Source: Collybia mongolica (taxonomy: Eukaryota > Basidiomycota > Agaricomycetes > Agaricales > Clitocybaceae). Taken from it: DNA of 64,000 nt. The translations under genes and the position numbers were made by a program. Within the stretch, counting starts at the first letter, position 1, and every line of letters starts with the position of its first letter. Shown here one piece after another: positions 46,694-60,397 of this stretch. The notes beneath the pieces are model-generated. The model made no database searches. It saw nothing but the letters and a program-made list of their open reading frames with translations, and was not told where the DNA came from. Location of the stretch: NCBI GenBank assembly GCA_013420905.1, contig JAAXNY010000005.1:496001-560000 (forward strand). The letters are read 5' to 3'.

Positions 46694-49600
46694 ATGAACA
46701 ATCCTTACCCGGGATATCCACCTCCATATTCCCAGCCAACTTTCGATTTTGGACCCTTGCCAGAACCTAAAGAGCATAAACCCACCATTACAATCCCTTC
46801 TATGGCTGCGGGTCTCCGCCGTTCTAGTCGACACCGTACTGCATCGGAAGGTGGTGGCCCCTCTGGCTCCGAGTACCATGGAAGCGAAAAGTCGATGGAA
46901 GTAACAGCTGCCGACGATGGAATGGAAGAGCCGCCCGTAGAATATGCCGTGTCGCAGAGAGGGCGGAGGATAGCGAAGAAGAAATACACAGAGAGCAACA
47001 GCGAAGATGATGGTATCCATCCTGGGGATCTTTTCAATGACGATCCACCACCCAAAGTCAACTCTCGCCACTCACACGACGCAGACGACGACGACGAAGA
47101 GGAGCAGGGAATAAGGCGGTATCCCCGACGCACGCGCAGCAGTCAGCTCGCCGGTTTCATCGTCAGCGACGAGGAAGACAAAGTCAACGCGAACGGCCGC
47201 TACCCCACCCGAAACAGAACCAGGAAGCAGCCCGTGCAGCAGAGTGCACCAAATGGTGCTTCCTCCCGCCCCCGCCCAAATGGGCCTTCCCAGCGCGCGC
47301 GCCGCCTTGCCCGCCGCACTGCCGCGCGTGATTCTCACGAGGAGGACTACATCGACAATACTTCCTCTGGCGCGTCCGCAGACGCCGACGGCTCGATAGA
47401 CGATGCACCCCATACGTCGTCGGATCTGGAGCCCGAGCCTGAGCCTGAACCGGAGCCAGAGGAGGAGGGGGATGGGAAGCCGTATGCGCTACGACAGAGA
47501 CAGCGAATCAACTATGCCATTCCTCCCCCGCTCGAGGAGATGGCCAAGCCACCGCCCAAGCCCACTGGCGGTCGCAACGGGCGCAACGGGTTCCATGGAG
47601 GCCACAGGGCACCCAAGAGTCGAGGCTTGGGCTGGAGTGCAACTGGTGCGGAGCTTGGGAGGTGGATGGGAATGGGCGGTGACGACTCGGTGAGCATTTG
47701 CTTCCGTCTCGGCTGAGAGGTTGTGGACTGACACGTGTCGCACAGGACTCGGATCATCCAACACGGACACCACGCAAGCCATTCGGTGCTGTTGGAGGCT
47801 TTGGAGCTGTGGCAGGTGCAGGGGCTGGTGCGATGCTTCCGGGTGACTTGGCTGCAGGGGGGACGCCATCTAACCTGGGCAAAATCGGCGATTCAGGTCA
47901 GAGGTTCTGAAGGCTTTGAAGGAAAAGGACTGACCCACCGATAGCCCTTGCCGACGCTGACCCTCTTGGAGTGAATGTGAACGTTACATTTGATGAAGTG
48001 GGCGGTTTGGATGAACGTATGTCTCCATGTTATTTTCAGGGGACGTTCATCATCTCACAATTGGGGACTAGACATCCATTCGCTAAAGGAGATGACCCTC
48101 CTGCCACTTCTCTATCCCGAAGTTTTCCAACGTTTCAATGTCACCCCTCCACGAGGTGTGCTCTTCCACGGACCTCCAGGAACTGGGAAGACCCTTCTCG
48201 CTCGTGCACTCGCTGCCAGCTGCCGGTCGAATGGGAAACAGATCTGTAAGCACCGGCTCATCTGAAACTCTCCCCTACCTGACGCTTTGTGCCCCCAGCA
48301 TTCTTCATGCGTAAAGGCGCCGACTGCCTGTCCAAATGGGTTGGAGAAGCTGAACGCCAGCTGCGGCTGCTGTTCGAGGAGGCCCGCTCATGCCAGCCCT
48401 CCATCATCTTCTTTGACGAAATCGACGGGCTCGCGCCAGTCCGCTCGTCGAAGCAGGACCAGATCCATGCGTCGATCGTGAGCACGCTGCTCGCGCTGAT
48501 GGACGGCATGGACGGTCGGGGGCAGGTGATTGTGATTGGTGCGACGAACAGGCCCGACGCGATCGACCCCGCGCTGCGGAGGCCAGGGAGGTTTGATCGC
48601 GAGTTTTATTTTGGGCTGCCAGGGCTGGAGGCGAGGGAGAAAATTTTGGGTATTATGACGAAGGGATGGGAGGGGTGGGGCGAGAGCGAGGGCCCTGCGG
48701 GGAAGGAAAGGCTCAATGGACTTGCGAAGCTTACGAAGGGGTATGGGGGTGCGGACTTGAGGGTGCGTCCCGTCAACTTGAACTGACTATATGCACTATT
48801 GTTCACCATGTTGATCGGATCTGGACAGGCACTTTGCACGGAAGCGGCTTTGAACGCTGTCCAGAGAAGATACCCCCAGATATATCAATCGAACGATAGG
48901 CTGTTGCTTAAACCCGAAACAATTGGTGTTGGGTTGAGAGATTTTATGATCTCTATTAAAAGTGTGTTTTTGATGTTTTTTTACTTACCATTATGACGTG
49001 CTGAGGGTCGGACAGAACTAGTGCCTTCGTCCGCCAGGTCATCATCCTCGGTCGCCACGCCCTTACCTACTCAATTTGTTCCCTTACTGTCGGACACGCT
49101 TGAGCGAGTCAAGACTGTTGTTGGCCGGGTGATGCCTATCGAGAAGAAACTCACTGCCTTGGAGGAGGCGCAGTTTGAGGACGATGATGGCGAAGAGGGC
49201 GCGTTGGAACGGGAAATGTTTATGCAATGTACGATTTCGCCGTTTCTGTGACGGGCTTACTTTGACGTTATCTGTACAGCTATGCAAACGCTGCGTGTAT
49301 ACCGACCGCGTGTGGTGCTGTATGGACAAGTTGGCATGGGACAAGGGTATGTTGGGGCGGCTGCTCTTCATCATCTGGAGGGGTATCACATACAGAGTTT
49401 GGAGCTCGGGACTTTGATGAGTGATTCCACGCGGGTAAGTGGGGGTCTTCTCGCCCATAGTGCAATGCTCATCTTAGGGCCAGACCGTGGAGGCTGCAAT
49501 CGTCCAATTGTTCGTAGAGGCTAAACGACATCAACCTTCGGTCATTTACATCCCATCCCTTATTGGGTGGTGTGCCGCAGTCTCAGAGACGTCTCGCTCC

Positions 49601-51444
49601 ACTGTTCGAGCTATGCTCAACACCCTTGCCCCGACGGACCCCATCTTGCTGCTGGCCATCGTCGACGGTAACTTTTCTGAGCTACCATATGACGTCAGGG
49701 CGTGGTTTGGACCCTCGAAGGATAACCGCATTGAGCTGGCACCGCCCTCGGTGGACCAACGGGACGCATATTTCGAGCCGCTAATTAGAGATATCCGCCG
49801 GCCGCCGAATCATTTCTCTGACGGGGTGAAGAGGAAGAAGCGAGTGCTCGAAGAGTTACCGATCGCACCTCCTCTGGAACCGCGCCAGCCCACCGCCGCA
49901 GAGCTTGCGGTCCAGGAAGAAAACGATCAGCGCGTCATTACGTTGCTCAAGTACCGTCTTGGGCCGATCCTGACGGAGTTGAAGCGCAAGTTCAAGAGGT
50001 TTACAAAACGTGCTACAGTACGTAACTTATTCGCTGGCTCCGATGTGATATTGATTCATTCTCTTAATAGGAGGAGTACAACTTTGAGGATGAAATTATC
50101 CCTGTACCAATGGAGCCTGTTCCGGTGCCGGCCGAGCAGCCAATGGCAAACGGTGTCATTGAGACGACCGAAGGTGAACAGATGGTTGAACAGCCACTCG
50201 TGAATGGTCTCCCCAACGGCGTTGTACACTTACAGCAAGCCGTCATGCAATTGCCTCCGCTTTATGACATGGATCTAGAGAGGATGCACACCGAGCTCTA
50301 CCGAGGCCGGTACCTGACACCTCAAGACTTCCTCGACGACGTCGGAAAGATGGTGCATAACGCCGATGTCCGTTCTCACGAGGACTTGGACAGACTGTAC
50401 AAGGCGCAGGCGATGTTCACCGCCACCCAGGTCAGCATTCAGGAGTTCGATCCCCAGTTCCGCTTGGAGTGTGAGCGGATGGCTGTTAGGGAAAGGAAGA
50501 GGAGAGATGAGCATAAAAAGGCGAAGGAGAAGGGGCAAGATGAGGAAGGTCAAGCGCATAATGGACAAGCACCCGGCGCAAGGAGGAGTGCCCGGAACAA
50601 TGGACAACAGCCTGAGCTCTCGATCACTGACCCTGTGCAATTGGAGAGACGGCTCAAACGCCAGCGCTCGAATGAAGCGGCGAGCGATGCCCACGCGTCA
50701 GAGGAGGAGAATGGTGAAACTCGGGATGCTAAGCGTACGAAAATGGTTATTGATGCCGACGATACCGATCCCTTGGACATTGTGGGCCCCTTCACTCCCC
50801 TGCGCCCACTGGGTGTGCGATTTGCCCCCATCGTCGAGCCCATGCAGAGTCTGGGCACACATTCTCTCCCGAACGATGTTGATACACAGATGGTCGTTGA
50901 TGTCAACATCACTCGACGTGGCTTCAACGAGGACTTACTTAACCCAGTGTCGCCCACACCTGCAGATAATCGCAACGACATAACACCCAACATGCCAAGT
51001 CCATTCCCTGCCATCAATGGCTTCCAATCTCAACCACAGATGCCCATAGTTGACCAAGCCAGCCCCTTTTTCTTAAGCCAAATAATGGCCCCCGTCCCGA
51101 CCAAGTCTCGATCACACACCCCGGCTCTCCCCAGCACACCTAAACCTCCTTCACCCGAAGCTGAGAAAGGGAAAGCCCCCTCTCCAGCACCTATGATCAT
51201 CGAAAGAACACCCACCCCATTGCCGGACTTCCGTCTTGATGAAGATCTTGTCACTGACCTGCGACGCAAACTACGCGATGACACGGGCGCGCTCACCATT
51301 GAAGAGCTCGAACAACTGCGCGCAACGTGCCTAGGAGCCGTGTGGCGACACCGAACCGACTGGGATCGTGACGGGCTTGTCACGGAATTGCAATCTGTAG
51401 TTCACGAATTTGTGTCCGATTTCACTTCCACCATGTCTCCCTAG
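46694..51444 (+). CDS. YTA7: Yta7/ATAD2/Abo1-type chromatin AAA ATPase with bromodomain-like region
   Basis: Hexameric nuclear ATPase that handles histone H3-H4 and regulates nucleosome density. The N-terminus is acidic with basic patches ([25 protein letters not shown]) and a [12 protein letters not shown] run. AAA1 is complete: [22 protein letters not shown], Walker [18 protein letters not shown], pore-loop region [20 protein letters not shown], Walker [14 protein letters not shown], sensor 1 [13 protein letters not shown] and [13 protein letters not shown]2 is degenerate ([15 protein letters not shown] in place of Walker A), as is usual in this family. Next come the [20 protein letters not shown] helix and a bromodomain-like fold ([20 protein letters not shown]), then a long polar tail. 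About nine exons, spliced cleanly at 47690-47745 and later sites. The symbol names the yeast orthologue group. Confidence 0.93.
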
Positions 51445-51830
51445 ACCTATCACTATTTATATTTTGGTCTTATTATATTCTGTATCGTCGTGTGTGTATA
51501 TTACTACTTGTATTCCAATTCTCACTTATTCCTAATCGATCAATAACCACGCTTTATATTACCAACCATGGCTAACTCCCCCTAGTCCTGGTTGCCGCGC
51601 GAGCAGGAGCGGAGGAAGGCACAAAATTAATACAATTCAGGTATTCACGTTTTCAGCAACCCAGCTCCGACACACTGAAGAGTCGCGGTGAAAGCCGTAC
51701 TTTTTGCCGTTCCTTGCTATTATATCAGTCGAGAAGGTAGAGATTTCCCTTCGACAAAACCTCTCGGGCCTCAATATTCACTAGAAAATCGGGGCATGTG
51801 GGTGTATTTTGGGGACCCGCGTCTCATACA
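51445..51830. other. Convergent 3' intergenic region
   Basis: About 390 bp between the ends of the AAA ATPase and RNA14 genes. AT-rich 3' sequence; nothing recognised. Confidence 0.5.
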
Positions 51831-54800
51831 TCAATAGCGCCGACCGCCACGTCCACCACCTGGACCCTGGTACGGTCCGTAATCTGGGGGTGGCCGACCT
51901 CCTGCGAGACGGTGAGTACGTGATGGGCATGTATATGTAAAGGGACTCACCACCGCGTGGTGGGGGAGGTGGTGGCGACTTGGCTCTCCCACTACTGGGT
52001 ATCACAGCATTCCTGAAAAGATTCATCAAATCTTCCGTCCGGAAGACAGGGCCTAGTAATTGTCAGTACGTCATTCGTCAGCGATAGTCGCACACATACC
52101 ATCGAACGAAGCCGCGGAAGGTAGCTCCCCAATAAACCAGGATATCACCGGGGGCACGGCAGGTATCCGTGGTTTTTCTTCTTCCCTCTCTTGCACGCGT
52201 GGTGGAGGGAGCGGTGGCCTGTCTCTGCTTTCGCGTTCCCAAGCAGGAGGGGGAGGGGAGAATCTCCGACGGGGCGGGCCGTCCCATCTTCCTTCCCGAT
52301 CCCGGTCTCTCACAGCAGGAGACATGGCGCGCGCGCGTTTGTGGCCCTGGCCATAATCACCCCCGCCTCCTCCACTCCCACCAACACCTCTCTCGTCTCG
52401 TTTCCGGTAGTCGGGCGATGATGGGCGCTTGTGGGGGTTCATTACGGATGGGGTTGAGGTTGAGCCTAGAGATTGCTGAGTTTCTGACCGTCCCATGGGC
52501 CCGGCTCCGTTGGCGACTTTGCGGGCCATTGCGAACCCGAGATCTCGGGCAGCGATGGCATCGAGGCCCAAGTACATGTGTCGCTGGGCGAAGAGTTTGA
52601 TGGGTGGATCTGAATCGTTGAAATCTGTGTCAATTATAGCAGAGATCGTTCAGAAGAATTACTCGCCAGATGGATACGCCTCAGCAATGCGTTTTTCGAG
52701 CTTTTGTGCTGCCTCGAGGTCCCCGTACTGGTACTCGTATCTTGCCCAGCGTTCCCAGAGTGGCCGAGCACGCTCAGGTGTGAAAGTTGTGATAACCCGC
52801 TCAAAGAGTGCTCTAGCATCTAACGTTGGTATTAGGAACTATCCTGACGGTCAAGGGGTGCGGAACGTACTATTCTCATCATTGACAGAGATGAGGAATC
52901 CCAGATATCTCAGAACAAACTCGACTTCATCTCCAAAAAGGTCTAAACCTTTTTCAAAAATACGACTTGCGACCGATTTATCGTCCGAGCAATGGTACTC
53001 CATTAGTGCTAGAAAGGGAAGACGATAAACTCATCATGATACTAACGAAGCGCTGAGAAATAACTTACCCGCAGCTTCATAAACCTCCCAAGGTGCCCAA
53101 CGGTCCTTTCTTGCTTTTCCAAAAATACTACGCGATGACTTAACGCCCTCCGCCCGCCTTCCAAACCGCATATACACGATATACGCCAATCCATACTCTG
53201 TCCGCCGCTCCGACAATTCCGATGATTTAGGGGGTTTCTCCTCCGACGCCTGGGTGTTGAAAGACGAATTATTTGAATTAAAGCCCGTTTCCACAAGGCC
53301 TATGGTGGTATTACCCGCACCATTTGGCCCAGTCTCCGGCCCATTCGAAGAAAACGACGAGTTGGCAGATTTTGAGTTTTGCTCCAGTGTTTCCAGTTCA
53401 ATGCGGAGTGCGCTGAGGAACTTGTCGAATGTGGCATGAACGTCGGCGAATTCTTTCCGTGCTTCTTGAGCCTCGACGTAGACGAAAGTCAGCAAAAAGC
53501 TAAGAAATGTCAGTCAATCCAACCGACAACGGATACTGGAAGCGTGACAAACCTAGAAGGGTTGGCTTCCATCCCCGCTTTCAGTATCGCCATCGCCTCG
53601 TCAGGTTTTCCAATGGAGTTCGTCCATGTGTACGCCATAAACCTGGAAAAAAGTGTCAAATACAAGACGACATAAATGGCACAAGCACATACCATATCTC
53701 AGTGTAATAGCGCATACGAATCACGGCCTTTCGGTAAACACCTTGTATGCGCGATATCAACACTGATTTATCTTTCTCTTCAATCTCGAGCGGATTGCTC
53801 TCTTCCCATTTCAAGTACGCTTTCCATTTCCCGATAAGAGTCCTTTCTGAAGCGTTAAATGTCGGGAGGGACGGAAGGAATATGTCTGGCCTGCCCCCTG
53901 CGGGTACGGGTGGTGTGGGAGGGTAGAGAGCGCCGAGATGATTAGTGAGCTGGCGGAGAGTTGTGCGCGCTTGCATATGCGCGGGCGAAAGATCGGCCAT
54001 GAACTTCTTAGCGGTGATTCGGTTCAAGTTTGTTTCGAACGTTTCAAGCTCTTGCCAAAGACCCTCGACATTATCCAGTGGAATCTGAACCGCACGGTGA
54101 TACACCTTTCGAAGGGCGTCCATCTTTTGTTGCTCTTCCCATGTCGTCGTGGTCTACGCGTACATTAAGTATAACGAAGGAAAAGGATATGGTATTACTC
54201 ACCTCGCCCGCTCGGATAAATTGAATATAGTCTCTCCAGATTTCACCACTATCTTTATCCTGTCCCACGTGGTTTAAGGCGAACTCATAGGACTTTCGGA
54301 CAGTATCACGCGTCGCTGGTCCTGCGTTAAGGCGACTGACTGACGTTTAGTTGCGGACCTAAAATACGTTCGAAGCATAAACCTCACCGAACATATATCA
54401 AATAGAACTTCCACAAGTCGACAGACGGCGAGGTTCTCAGGAATTTTTTAAACAGGTCTTCTGCTTCTCCGAACGTAGACGGGTCGTTGAGAAAATGACT
54501 GATGTACGCAATTTGTGCAGAGGACTGAAAATAATCAACAAAGGGTCAAGGAAGCGCTTGTGTCACACACAGTGTTCGGATATTGTTGAAGTAGCGCATC
54601 GAACGCGGCTCGAATTTTTTCAATTTCACCCGTGTTCTCAGCAACATCAATAAGCCTTCTCCATATTTCCGGATTATGTGGCTTTTCTTTCGCTTGAGCA
54701 GTGAATGCGTCGTATTCGGTGGGCGTTGGAACTTCAAGTGGTGGCTCAGACTTCAGGCTGTTCAGTGCGCTAAGTATATCGGCTGTCGGTTGGGTCTGGT

Positions 54801-54846
54801 CTCCTGTATAGTCGCTAGGATACTCTTGGTCTACCGTCTCTGACAT
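51831..54846 (-). CDS. RNA14: RNA14 / CstF-77, mRNA 3'-end processing factor
   Basis: HAT-repeat scaffold of the cleavage factor (CF IA / CstF) that cleaves and polyadenylates pre-mRNA; dimeric, nuclear. The ATG at 54846 opens [16 protein letters not shown]; an in-frame ATG at 54903 would add 19 residues. HAT repeats: [143 protein letters not shown] and [17 protein letters not shown] proline/arginine-rich linker ([13 protein letters not shown]) leads to [12 protein letters not shown], resembling the monkeytail (Pcf11-binding) motif, and the protein ends in an RGG-type tail (GGGRGGRRY). About a dozen exons. Divergent from the endoglycosidase gene, 349 bp away. Confidence 0.92.
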
Positions 54847-55195
54847 GGCAAGAATTTGAGAGGAACCAAAGAAATGCGCTCCCTGAACCGTGACAAAGTT
54901 CATGGAACGGTCACCGAACCAAAGTTCCCACAGTCAACTCTCCAATATTGGACGATCTGCAAACTTTACCTGTCTTCGTTTATCGTATTCACTATTTGCA
55001 AGAAAGCCAAAGCACATTCGACGCCAATATATTGATCGTCATAGATCTTGGTTATCTTCCTGCACAGGATCCTTAATTCCCGTGCCTGCAAGCTTTATAT
55101 ATCTCTGACTCGACTTGCTCCCACAACCTTGTAGTTCGAGTCATTTTACAACTTGCCAAATGGGGAGCTCATCTTTCATCTAATCATATACCAGC
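54847..55195. promoter_or_regulatory. Shared upstream region of RNA14 and the GH85 gene
   Basis: 349 bp between divergent start codons, so both promoters lie here. No strong TATA or known operator recognised. Confidence 0.5.
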
Positions 55196-57812
55196 ATGCC
55201 TTTAGTCGAGCAATCGATAAGCGCAGGAGCCGATGTACCCTATTTCTCGTCGTTAACAGCTTTGGATGCTTGGGCAGCAAGTTCCCCGAGAAAACTCGAT
55301 GGGATCATAGATTACACGCCTCGCCCTGCATCAAACGATAATGGAACGAAAGGAAAGCTCTTGGTGCTTGCAATACACCCAGATAATTTTCGAGAGTACG
55401 CTGACGATTGTTCCCAAAGGTGTGCCACGATTATAAGGTGATAACAACCACGCCTGCCATGTTGGATGCCACCGTGTTGAAGTGTCTTGTAGGGAGGCTA
55501 CACAGAAAGTACAACTGCTCTTTCGTACACCTTCAATTTCTGGTCAAGCTGCAGTACCTTCATCTAGTATGTATGCATATCAATCATGACGATCCCCCTA
55601 ATCCATTCTCAGTTTCTCTCATCACCGCGTGACGGTCCCACCACCAGGATGGATCACGGCCGCCCACCGGCAAGGCGTGAAGATGCTGGGAACTCTGTAT
55701 ATATTTGGATCATACTACCTCTTGAACAGTGATTTAGTTGATGTTTTTCATACAGAATTTTTGAAGGTCATGATGGAGGCGAAGTAGACTGTCTACGCCT
55801 TTTGGTAGGAAATCTACCAGGGTCGGTAACTGGTCCTGCAAAGTCAAAGACATCAACGACATCTCTTCCCTTGTCACCTCATTACGCGAAACTGCTGGCG
55901 GATCTTGCGCACCAGCGGGGCTTCGATGGGTACCTTCTGAACTTTGAATGTCCCCTTCGTGGCGGCGTTGAGCAAACACGAACGCTTGCGGCGTGGATCA
56001 CACTACTACAGAGCGAAATTCTCGCTAAAGTGGGCAGTCACGGAGAAACTATGTGGTTTGTTTTTGAGTTCCTTGCTCACCCCAGCACCTGAATCTCGTT
56101 CATAGGTACGACAGCGTCACTCTCTTTGGCCAGCTCGCATGGCAGGACAGGCTCAACAGTCTCAATCTCCCATTCTTCCTCTCATCAACTTCATTTTTCA
56201 CTAACTACACGGTATGCCCTCGATCTTCACATCGTAGCACATTCTCACGAGCCACTCCCAGTGGCCACCGTCCCACCCCAACCACACAGCAGAATACTTC
56301 TTGTCCCTCGACGCAGGACTAACAGGAAACACACCAGACTCCCGTTCCGGCGTCCTAAAGAAGTCTCTCAACGACATCTACATGGGCGTGGACGTCTGGG
56401 GACGGGGCTGCCACGGCGGCGGCGGCCTCGGCTGCTACCGGGCCCTTGACCACATCTCGCCAGGCTCCCTGGGGCTCAGCGTCGCGCTCTTCGGCCAAGC
56501 CTGGACATGGGAGAGCGAGCAGGACAAGCCTGACTGGGACTGGCAGAAATGGTGGACGTACGAGGGCACGCTCTGGGCTGGCCCCGCCTCGGGCACCGTC
56601 AACGTGCTCGAGGCACCTAGGAAGAAAGGCGAGCCGGAGTGCCCCCACGGCGGGTTCCGCCCCATCTCCTCATTTTTCCCGCAGTACACACCTCCGGACC
56701 CCGCCGTCCTCCCGCTGCACACGACGTTCAGCCCTGGGGTGGGCCGCGCGTGGTTCACGAATGGGGTCAAGGTGTATAAGGGCGCAGATGGGTGGACGGA
56801 TATCGATAAGCAGTGCTCGGTAGGCGACCTTGTATGGCCGCGGCCCGTATTGGCGTGGGAGGGTGAGGGGACCCAGAGGGATAACCCACTCCCGGACGTC
56901 GTGTCTGCCATAACTATGGACGATGCGTGGAACGGGGGGAGTGCTCTGAAACTCAGCGTGATGTTGTCCGGCTCTGGGGCTGAAGGTGTCATGTACCGAT
57001 GCTTTTGGGTGCCAGTACAATCTTTGAGCATTACTCCGGGGAAATCGTACGATGCCACTGTGGTTTTCAAGATCGGCCACGGCTTCGAGATAGCCGAATT
57101 CGATATTGGACTTTCCGTGAAGTCCAGTGGTGGTTCAGGGGATAAAGAGCTTATTGATGTGAGTGCGATAGACACCAATGATGCCGAACTTCCAGGCGGG
57201 TGGACGAAGCTCAGCGTTAGATTTGTTTCTACGGAACATCAAGTTGCCGCCAGCTCCATCACAAGTGCCGTCGGACTCGTCGTCGCCGTGGTCATGGAAG
57301 ATCCTTCCCTCCCACTAGATTTCTCTATCCTACTTGGCCAGCTAAACATATACCCCTCCACATCCTTTTCAGCCGCCCCACACAGCCCCCAAGTGCTCTG
57401 GGCCGACTTTACCGGCTCAAGAAACGCAACCAGCCTATCTGGCACCCTCACTTGGGAAGTCGCCGCGTCCTTCCCCCCTCTGTCCACCGTCAATATCACA
57501 ACGCCCGACGATCCACTCCCCGCATGGACCACCCACCCTTCCGACCGGTGGTTCCCTGTATTCTTATACTTCAATATCTACCGCCTGTGGTATTCCCCAG
57601 ACGGGAAGGTTGGGCAGCCCGAAGACGCGACTTGGATTGGAACTACGGGGCTGGATGGGAGGCGAAATAGCTTTGCCGTGCACGAGACGCTTTATTCACA
57701 TGTGATGCACACCAAGGCGCGCTTTTATGTTCAGGGCGTCACTGACCGTGGGGTTGTGTTAGACTGGGACCGCTGTGTGTATGTGGATTACGATGGATCT
57801 AACAAACACTAG
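55196..57812 (+). CDS. Endo-beta-N-acetylglucosaminidase (ENGase), GH85
   Basis: Cleaves the chitobiose core of N-glycans, in fungi probably cytosolic turnover of free oligosaccharides and misfolded glycoproteins. No signal peptide is visible (MPLVEQSISAGADVPYFSS). Small early exons splice to KLLV-CHDYK, then GGYTESTTALSYTFNFWSSC and TFIY-FSHHRVTVPPPGWITA. Seen: HRQGVKMLGTLIFEHEGGEV, the catalytic strand GFDGYLLNFE (Glu acid/base with Asn two residues before), MWYDSVT, LSSTSFFTNYTW, NDIYMGVDVWGRG, SVALFGQAWTWE, and VGDLVWPRPVLA followed by C-terminal beta domains (LPGGWTKLSVRFVSTEHQVA). The last exon (from about 56212) is long. The catalytic residues expected of GH85 are present. The frame ends at 57812. 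Confidence 0.92.
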
Positions 57813-57950
57813 TCGGCGCGATGAGTTTGGGACATAGTTTGTGCCTTGAAACTTTCTTTAATTTTGACAAGAGAATATGAAGTATGTGTACATGGTGGAA
57901 ATACAAATGCTAGCGGGCCTATTGTTATTCGATACGTGAGGTCTAGGTAT

Positions 57951-60325
57951 CTAGGGAGTTGCCCTGAATCCCATGAGGTATTGCATGCTCTGGAAAGCAG
58001 CCTAAGGTGAGGAGAGAAAGGCATTTAGTTTACAAAGAGCTGCATTTGGGCCGAAGATGGACGTACCAGAGGAGAGAATTGTGGGACCCTTCAGAAATCA
58101 GTCAGCAAGGGATACTTGGTGTGCGAAGCAACGTACATATGTCCACTGAGCGCAACCTCGAGGTATGTCAAGCCTCGTTCGGTGTGTGCGTTGCCGAGGG
58201 CACCGACACCATCCACCACGAAACTGTCGTTAGTGATTGGTGTCTGGAACCCTTGCTTGCCGCCCCCTAATCAGGTCGGTCATGTCAGGACGAACACCCA
58301 TAAACGGACTGGAAGGACACCCACATGTCATGCTACGATGAGCGGGTAAACAGTCAGGACAACGAATCAGTGAGTGGGTAATCTAGACTAACTTTTGAAT
58401 AACAATCCTTGCTCTAAACATTGAAAATCAGCAAAGCAGTCAAGGTCATAGAAGAAAGCTCTTCACCCCTCAGCGATCAGAATGAAATCCGCCAGACCAT
58501 GAACGATGACACTCCTATTGCTCTTCTCGATCACATTCGGCAGAACGGTGAACGAAGACGGGAGACTGGCGTCGCCGTGAGGGAATACATCGATATCAGA
58601 ACACTCCGCCCAGTTGACGTTAGTCGGAGCATGAATCGCTTTCTTCACGTCCTCCCTGTCGAAGTACAGGGGAGCCAACTGGGTTTGAGGGAACGAGCCC
58701 CTGTGTCACACAAAAATGGACCCGAGTCAATATATATGGTCTATTGCCATGATGACCTCGGCAATTACTCACGGGAAACCAAGTACGTCCCACAGAACCG
58801 GGAATGTGTCGAAGATGCGATAGATGTTGAATGCAGGATTGATCCGGACCGCAGCGTCGAAGATGATGTCCCACAAATCACAGCCTCGGTCAGCGAATGT
58901 CGACTTTCCAGGTAGGGGCAGGAGACCTTTGGGAGGGTACGTTGCGTGCTTCTCAATATATCCAGCATAGTTGCAGGTAGCGGCCAGCTGGTCGAGCTGT
59001 GTCATGAAGGTCTCGCTGCGATGGAAGAGTTTATGATTTAGATGCGATATAAACAAAAGAAGGCGTCTAACTTGAAAGCGAAGACATGCTCGTATTTGTG
59101 TACGAAAGGCACTGCGGGGATCTGTTCCTGGACGACGTCCCAGCCCAAGACCGCTATGCATGACATCAGAAAACCGAACTTTGACTTAGATCTGCTACTC
59201 ACGATCAGCAATCCAAATGCCTTGCAAGCTCAGAGGAAGGGCTGTCGGGTGCGTGTAAATGTAGTTTGCAATATCTGGGAAAGACCATCAGCTTTGAAGT
59301 TAAAGGAAAAGTCCAATGTATGTACAAGGTACATAAGTCCCTGCATACTACCCGCGTCATCAGTGCCCAGGTTCGCAACGGAAAGAACGTAGAACGCAGA
59401 ACGCACACTTTCGCCTGTCAGATACAATTTCTTATTCTTCAACTCAGAGAACACTTCGAGGAACTGCTGCATGAACCCCACAACCTGCTCGGCTAGATCG
59501 TCTTCGTTCTAGAAAGACGTCATCAAACAATAGAATAACACGATGCGCCAAGAGTACTCACCCTGATGTTCGGCGTTCCCTGGGAGAACCCGGTACCCAC
59601 GGGTTGCTCCACCCAGAGAACACTTGATAGGTTGGTCCAGCTGAACTCATTTTGTACAGGTTTTGCTTGTCCCACACCCCATTGGAATGGCTAGATCACG
59701 GCAGGGGTCAAAAGGTGAGGTAATAGGCGTCATGTCCGACTCGGGACTTACCCCGTTTTCTTGTAATAAGCCCTCTAAAGACGAACAGCCAGGACCACCA
59801 TTTGTCCTAGGTTAATCCGATGAGAATTCGAAACAGGAATACAATGAATATGAATACCAAAATATAAGGTCATCCAAGCTGCCTTCCGGGCCAGGAGGGA
59901 AAAACCAGAAAAATAGCTATCGGAAAAGATCAGCCTTCGCATAAGATGTCAGACTACCATGAAATTACCTTTCTGGTTTCATTCTTGTTTGCGCTAATGG
60001 GCATTAATCCTGACCAACTAGGACCAATATCGAAATCGACTTCAGGAATGGTCTTTCCATCTACGAAGAATTCTATGGAAAGTATTTGATTTTAACGACG
60101 ACTGGAAACGGGGCTGACATCGAAGTGGAACCTACGAGAGGCCTTGGGGTTCTTGAATGTGATATTCTGGGGCGTGACACGCTTCGAGAGCTGCCCACTA
60201 GTGTGCCAGCGTTTTGCAGCCTCGACCTTACGCGCGTGCAGTTCACTCTTGCGGACTTGCCTTGCATCTATGCCTGAGAAGACACTCGTTGCTGCTAAGA
60301 GCGCCAGGAAAAGCTGGGAGAACAT
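57951..60325 (-). CDS. Serine carboxypeptidase, peptidase family S10, secreted
   Basis: Acid-active exopeptidase with a Ser-Asp-His triad. The signal peptide MFSQLFLALLAATSVFSG is followed by a basic propeptide. Seen: [20 protein letters not shown] (oxyanion region), PVGTGFSQG, the nucleophile motif KLYLTGES-YAG split by an intron, YVP-YIANYIYTHPTALPL, DPVLGWD, CDLWDIIFDAAVRINPAFNI, the catalytic Asp in VHGLADFILIAEG, NMTWGGKQGFQTPI and the catalytic His in LSGHM-VPQF. The VPQFSPL segment is carried on a 22-nt microexon (58067-58088) between two introns, followed by the last exon (AAFQSMQYLMGFRATP, stop at 57951). Many exons. All catalytic elements are present, so it is probably functional. 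Convergent with the GH85 gene. Confidence 0.92.
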
Positions 60326-60387
60326 GGCGAGGGGGAGGATACCTGGCGTGGGTGGAAAACCCTACCACGTTCCGCGTTGCGCCTCCG

Positions 60388-60397
60388 TTATATAAAC
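60388..60397 (-). promoter_or_regulatory. TATA box of the serine carboxypeptidase gene
   Basis: Read leftward GTTTATATAACGG, about 65 bp upstream of the ATG, a good core-promoter match. Confidence 0.5.

Noticed and set aside
56435..57178. Leftward 247-codon open frame
   Set aside because: Exactly antisense to the long GH85 exon, whose own frame has strong family motifs.
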